DNA of 8,187 nucleotides from Methanomicrobia archaeon. GTDB lineage: Archaea > Halobacteriota > Syntropharchaeia > Alkanophagales > Methanospirareceae. Both the position numbers and the translations under genes were made by a program. Of the stretch, positions 5,867 to 8,187 are shown piece by piece. Position 1 is the first letter of the stretch. Each line of letters begins with the position of its first letter. The notes under the pieces were generated by a model. The model worked only from the letters and a program-made list of their open reading frames with translations, searched no databases and was not told where the DNA came from. The stretch lies in assembly GCA_016928455.1 (NCBI GenBank), contig JAFGKP010000148.1, positions 1 through 8,187 of the forward strand. Direction: 5' to 3'.

Positions 5867-7174
5867 ATGAACGAGCACGAGAACGCAACAGAGAACGAGA
5901 AGATACGGGCGGCGAATAAGCCGAACGAGCTTGCCCTGGAGTACCATACGCGCTACACGGGTAAGATAGAAATTGGCCTGAAGGCGCCCGTTACAAGTTA
6001 CGACGATTTCGCGATCTGGTACACGCCGGGCGTCGCGGTCCCGAGTCGCGTGATCCATGAACGCCCCGAATCTGTGTACGAGTACACGAACAAGGGGAAC
6101 TTCGTGGCCATCGTTACGGATGGCACGCGTGTGCTGGGTCTGGGAGATGTGGGGCCGGAAGCGGCGCTGCCCGTGATGGAGGGCAAAGCTATGCTCTTCA
6201 AATACCTCGGCGGTGTCGATGCGTTCCCCATCTGCGTGGCGACGAAGGAAGTGGAGGAGATCATCGCCATCGTGAAAGCGCTCGCTCCCACGTTTGGCGG
6301 CATCAATTTAGAGGATATCGAGAGCCCAAAGTGCTATGAGCTGCTGGAAGTGCTGCAGAACGAGCTCCCGATGCCGGTCTGGCATGATGACCAGCAGGGC
6401 ACGGCGCTCGTGATCCTCGCGGGCCTGATCAACGCCCTGAAGCTCGTGGGCAAGCGCTTGAGTGAGGTGACAGTATCGCTCATCGGCGCGGGCGCGGCGA
6501 ATATCAATGTCGCAAAGTATATGCACCTGGTAGGCGCGCGCTGGGAGAATATGATCATGGTGGATAGCAAAGGGATCCTGAACGAGACACGAACGGATGT
6601 ACGGGCCAACGCGATGAAGTGGGCGATCTGCGAGAAGACGAACCGCGAGGGGCGAAGTGGCGGTATCGCCGAGGCCATGCGTGATACCGACGTGAGCATC
6701 GCGCTCTCGACCCCCGGGCCGGGTGTGATCAAGCAGGACTGGGTTGCTGCTATGGCGGATGAGGCGATCATCTTTGCCGCGGCGAACCCCGTGCCGGAGA
6801 TCTGGCCGTGGGAGGCAGAGGCCGCGGGCGCTCGGATCGTTGCGACCGGGCGCTCGGATTTCAAGAACCAGATCAACAATTCGTTAGGATTCCCTGCGGT
6901 CTTCCGGGGCGCTTTAGACGTGCGTGCGACGCGTATCACCGATGAGATGTGCATCGCTGCGGCGGTTGCGATCGCGCGGTACGCGGAAGAGCAGGGGCTG
7001 CGGGAGGACGCGATCATTCCGAGCATGGAGGAGCGCGAGATGTACGTTTACGAGGCCCGCGCGGTCGGTCTGAAGGCGATCGAGCAGGGCGTTGCTAAGC
7101 GGAAATTGAGCGCGGCGGCGCTGGACTCAGAGGTACGAGCACACCTCTACCGGGAGCCGTCGAAAACTTTATAA
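5867..7174 (+). CDS. Malic enzyme (malate dehydrogenase, decarboxylating)
   Basis: A 435-residue NAD(P)-dependent malic enzyme, catalysing malate to pyruvate plus CO2 or the reverse. Catalytic landmarks: Tyr52 in WYTPGVA, VTDGTRVLGLGDVGP (83-97), Lys107 in EGKAMLFK, the metal ligands Glu149-Asp150 in LEDIESPKC, and Asp174/175 in HDDQQGTA. The Rossmann nucleotide site is IGAGAAN (206-212), with an acidic residue at the end of the second strand (Asp233 in VDSKG). AANPVPE (305-311) and NQINNSLGFPAVFRGALDVRA (334-354) complete the fold. It has only the malic domains and lacks the phosphotransacetylase-like extension of long bacterial MaeB proteins. No other ATG or GTG start lies in the first 20 codons, so the start is secure; the first ~18 residues are a variable charged tail. 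NAD versus NADP preference is not decided by these motifs. A likely rRNA promoter overlaps its stop codon. Confidence 0.95.
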   Translation: MNEHENATENEKIRAANKPNELALEYHTRYTGKIEIGLKAPVTSYDDFAIWYTPGVAVPSRVIHERPESVYEYTNKGNFVAIVTDGTRVLGLGDVGPEAALPVMEGKAMLFKYLGGVDAFPICVATKEVEEIIAIVKALAPTFGGINLEDIESPKCYELLEVLQNELPMPVWHDDQQGTALVILAGLINALKLVGKRLSEVTVSLIGAGAANINVAKYMHLVGARWENMIMVDSKGILNETRTDVRANAMKWAICEKTNREGRSGGIAEAMRDTDVSIALSTPGPGVIKQDWVAAMADEAIIFAAANPVPEIWPWEAEAAGARIVATGRSDFKNQINNSLGFPAVFRGALDVRATRITDEMCIAAAVAIARYAEEQGLREDAIIPSMEEREMYVYEARAVGLKAIEQGVAKRKLSAAALDSEVRAHLYREPSKTL

Positions 7175-7175
7175 G
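7163..7175 (+). promoter_or_regulatory. Probable rRNA operon promoter (BRE + TATA box)
   Basis: AAAACTTTATAAG (7163-7175) is the best archaeal promoter match in the window: an A-rich BRE-like segment followed by TTTATAA. Spacing puts the start near 7195, about 195 bases before 16S rRNA and right at the base of a large hairpin. The box lies over the last codons and the TAA stop (7172-7174) of the malic enzyme gene, so promoter and coding end share bases. Confidence 0.6.
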
Positions 7176-7195
7176 ATCACATGACTATCTTTAAT

Positions 7196-7260
7196 TGTAG
7201 CACCGGCGTCGACTTCGATTACGGGGATACCCAGTAGATGAGAAGTTGACTTCCGCTACA
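7196..7260 (+). ncRNA. Large stem-loop at the start of the 16S leader
   Basis: Three stacked helices can be drawn. TGTAGC (7196-7201) pairs with GCTACA (7255-7260). GTCGACTTC (7208-7216) pairs with GAAGTTGAC (7242-7250), nine pairs with one G-U. The inner TTACGGG/CCC-A-GTAG helix is capped by the loop GATA (7226-7229). The internal loop between the middle and inner helices has GA on one side and ATGA on the other, which allows tandem sheared G-A pairs with a short bulge, as in a kink-turn. It is probably part of the pre-rRNA leader, but a separate small RNA is possible. Confidence 0.5.
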
Positions 7261-7279
7261 TTTCAGAAGAAGGTGATGG

Positions 7280-7307
7280 GGACACGAACCGGAAGATATT
7301 CGTGTCC
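7280..7307 (+). other. Perfect 9-bp hairpin in the 16S leader
   Basis: GGACACGAA (7280-7288) is perfectly complementary to TTCGTGTCC (7299-7307) around a ten-base loop. It lies between the larger leader hairpin and the mature 16S 5' end and is likely a folded element of the pre-rRNA leader. The remaining leader (7308-7389) contains only a weaker CTGG/CCAG stem (7330-7341). The processing stem next to the 16S end needs the 3' flank, which is outside the window. Confidence 0.55.
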
Positions 7308-7389
7308 GACTGAGAAGCAAATACCCGATCTGGCGAGCCAGTAAATCTGATTGGTAACGTCAGGTGTGTGACATGTACCCTGCCATTTA

Positions 7390-8187
<798 letters not shown>

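Noticed and set aside
6334..7026. Long minus-strand open frame (230 codons) opposite malic enzyme
   Set aside because: Shadow of the malic enzyme reading frame; composition is Ala/Ser/Arg-rich without recognisable domains.
7273..7313. Possible box C/D guide RNA in the 16S leader (GTGATGG then CTGA)
   Set aside because: The C box is imperfect, no internal D'/C' boxes are seen, and the intervening bases form a perfect 9-bp hairpin instead of free guide sequence.

Overview
The window is archaeal, from a euryarchaeote. Evidence for this: ribosomal protein and translation genes of archaeal/eukaryal type (L44e tail, S27e, aIF2-alpha, Nop10), a proteasome-assembly chaperone of the PAC2 family, archaeal-type DnaG, a tRNA without an encoded CCA end, AT-rich TATA-like boxes upstream of genes, and an archaeal 16S rRNA. 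The 16S gene contains, at 7739-7756, an exact match to the target of the ANME1-350 probe as I remember it, so the likely source is ANME-1 (Ca. Methanophagales, anaerobic methane oxidisers) or a close relative. That assignment rests on memory of the probe and on only the first ~800 bases of 16S.

Layout. 1-2052 (+): a tightly packed information-processing operon, rpl44e (last codons only) - rps27e - aIF2-alpha - nop10 - PAC2 chaperone, a widely conserved archaeal gene order. The nop10 gene (56 aa) is short and overlaps the next gene. 2053-2200: convergent spacer with a GC-rich inverted repeat beside an A/T tract. 2201-3376 (-): dnaG, whose start is set by a strong Shine-Dalgarno at 3385-3390. 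3377-3771: dnaG leader, promoter region and a gene-free stretch. 3772-3845 (-): tRNA-Val(CAC). 3973-5172 (+): argJ (arginine biosynthesis), preceded by a possible 21-codon leader ORF. 5169-5777 (-): fumarase-type hydro-lyase beta subunit, overlapping argJ tail to tail by 4 bases. 5867-7174 (+): malic enzyme, divergent from the fumarase subunit across 89 bp. 7163-8187 (+): a probable rRNA promoter lying over the malic enzyme stop codon, a structured ~195-nt leader with two good hairpins, and the 5' part of 16S rRNA, cut by the window edge.

How the genes work together. The first block makes ribosome, initiation and rRNA-modification components. The fumarase beta subunit and malic enzyme sit back to back and bracket malate (fumarate <-> malate; malate <-> pyruvate + CO2), which suggests a shared role in C4/C3 carbon exchange. 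ArgJ supplies ornithine for arginine. All of this looks like core-genome content. I see no transposase, integrase, CRISPR array, toxin-antitoxin or defence genes. The least explained elements are non-coding: the rRNA leader hairpin with a kink-turn-like internal loop (7196-7260), the gene-free stretch 3428-3771, and the argJ mini-ORF.
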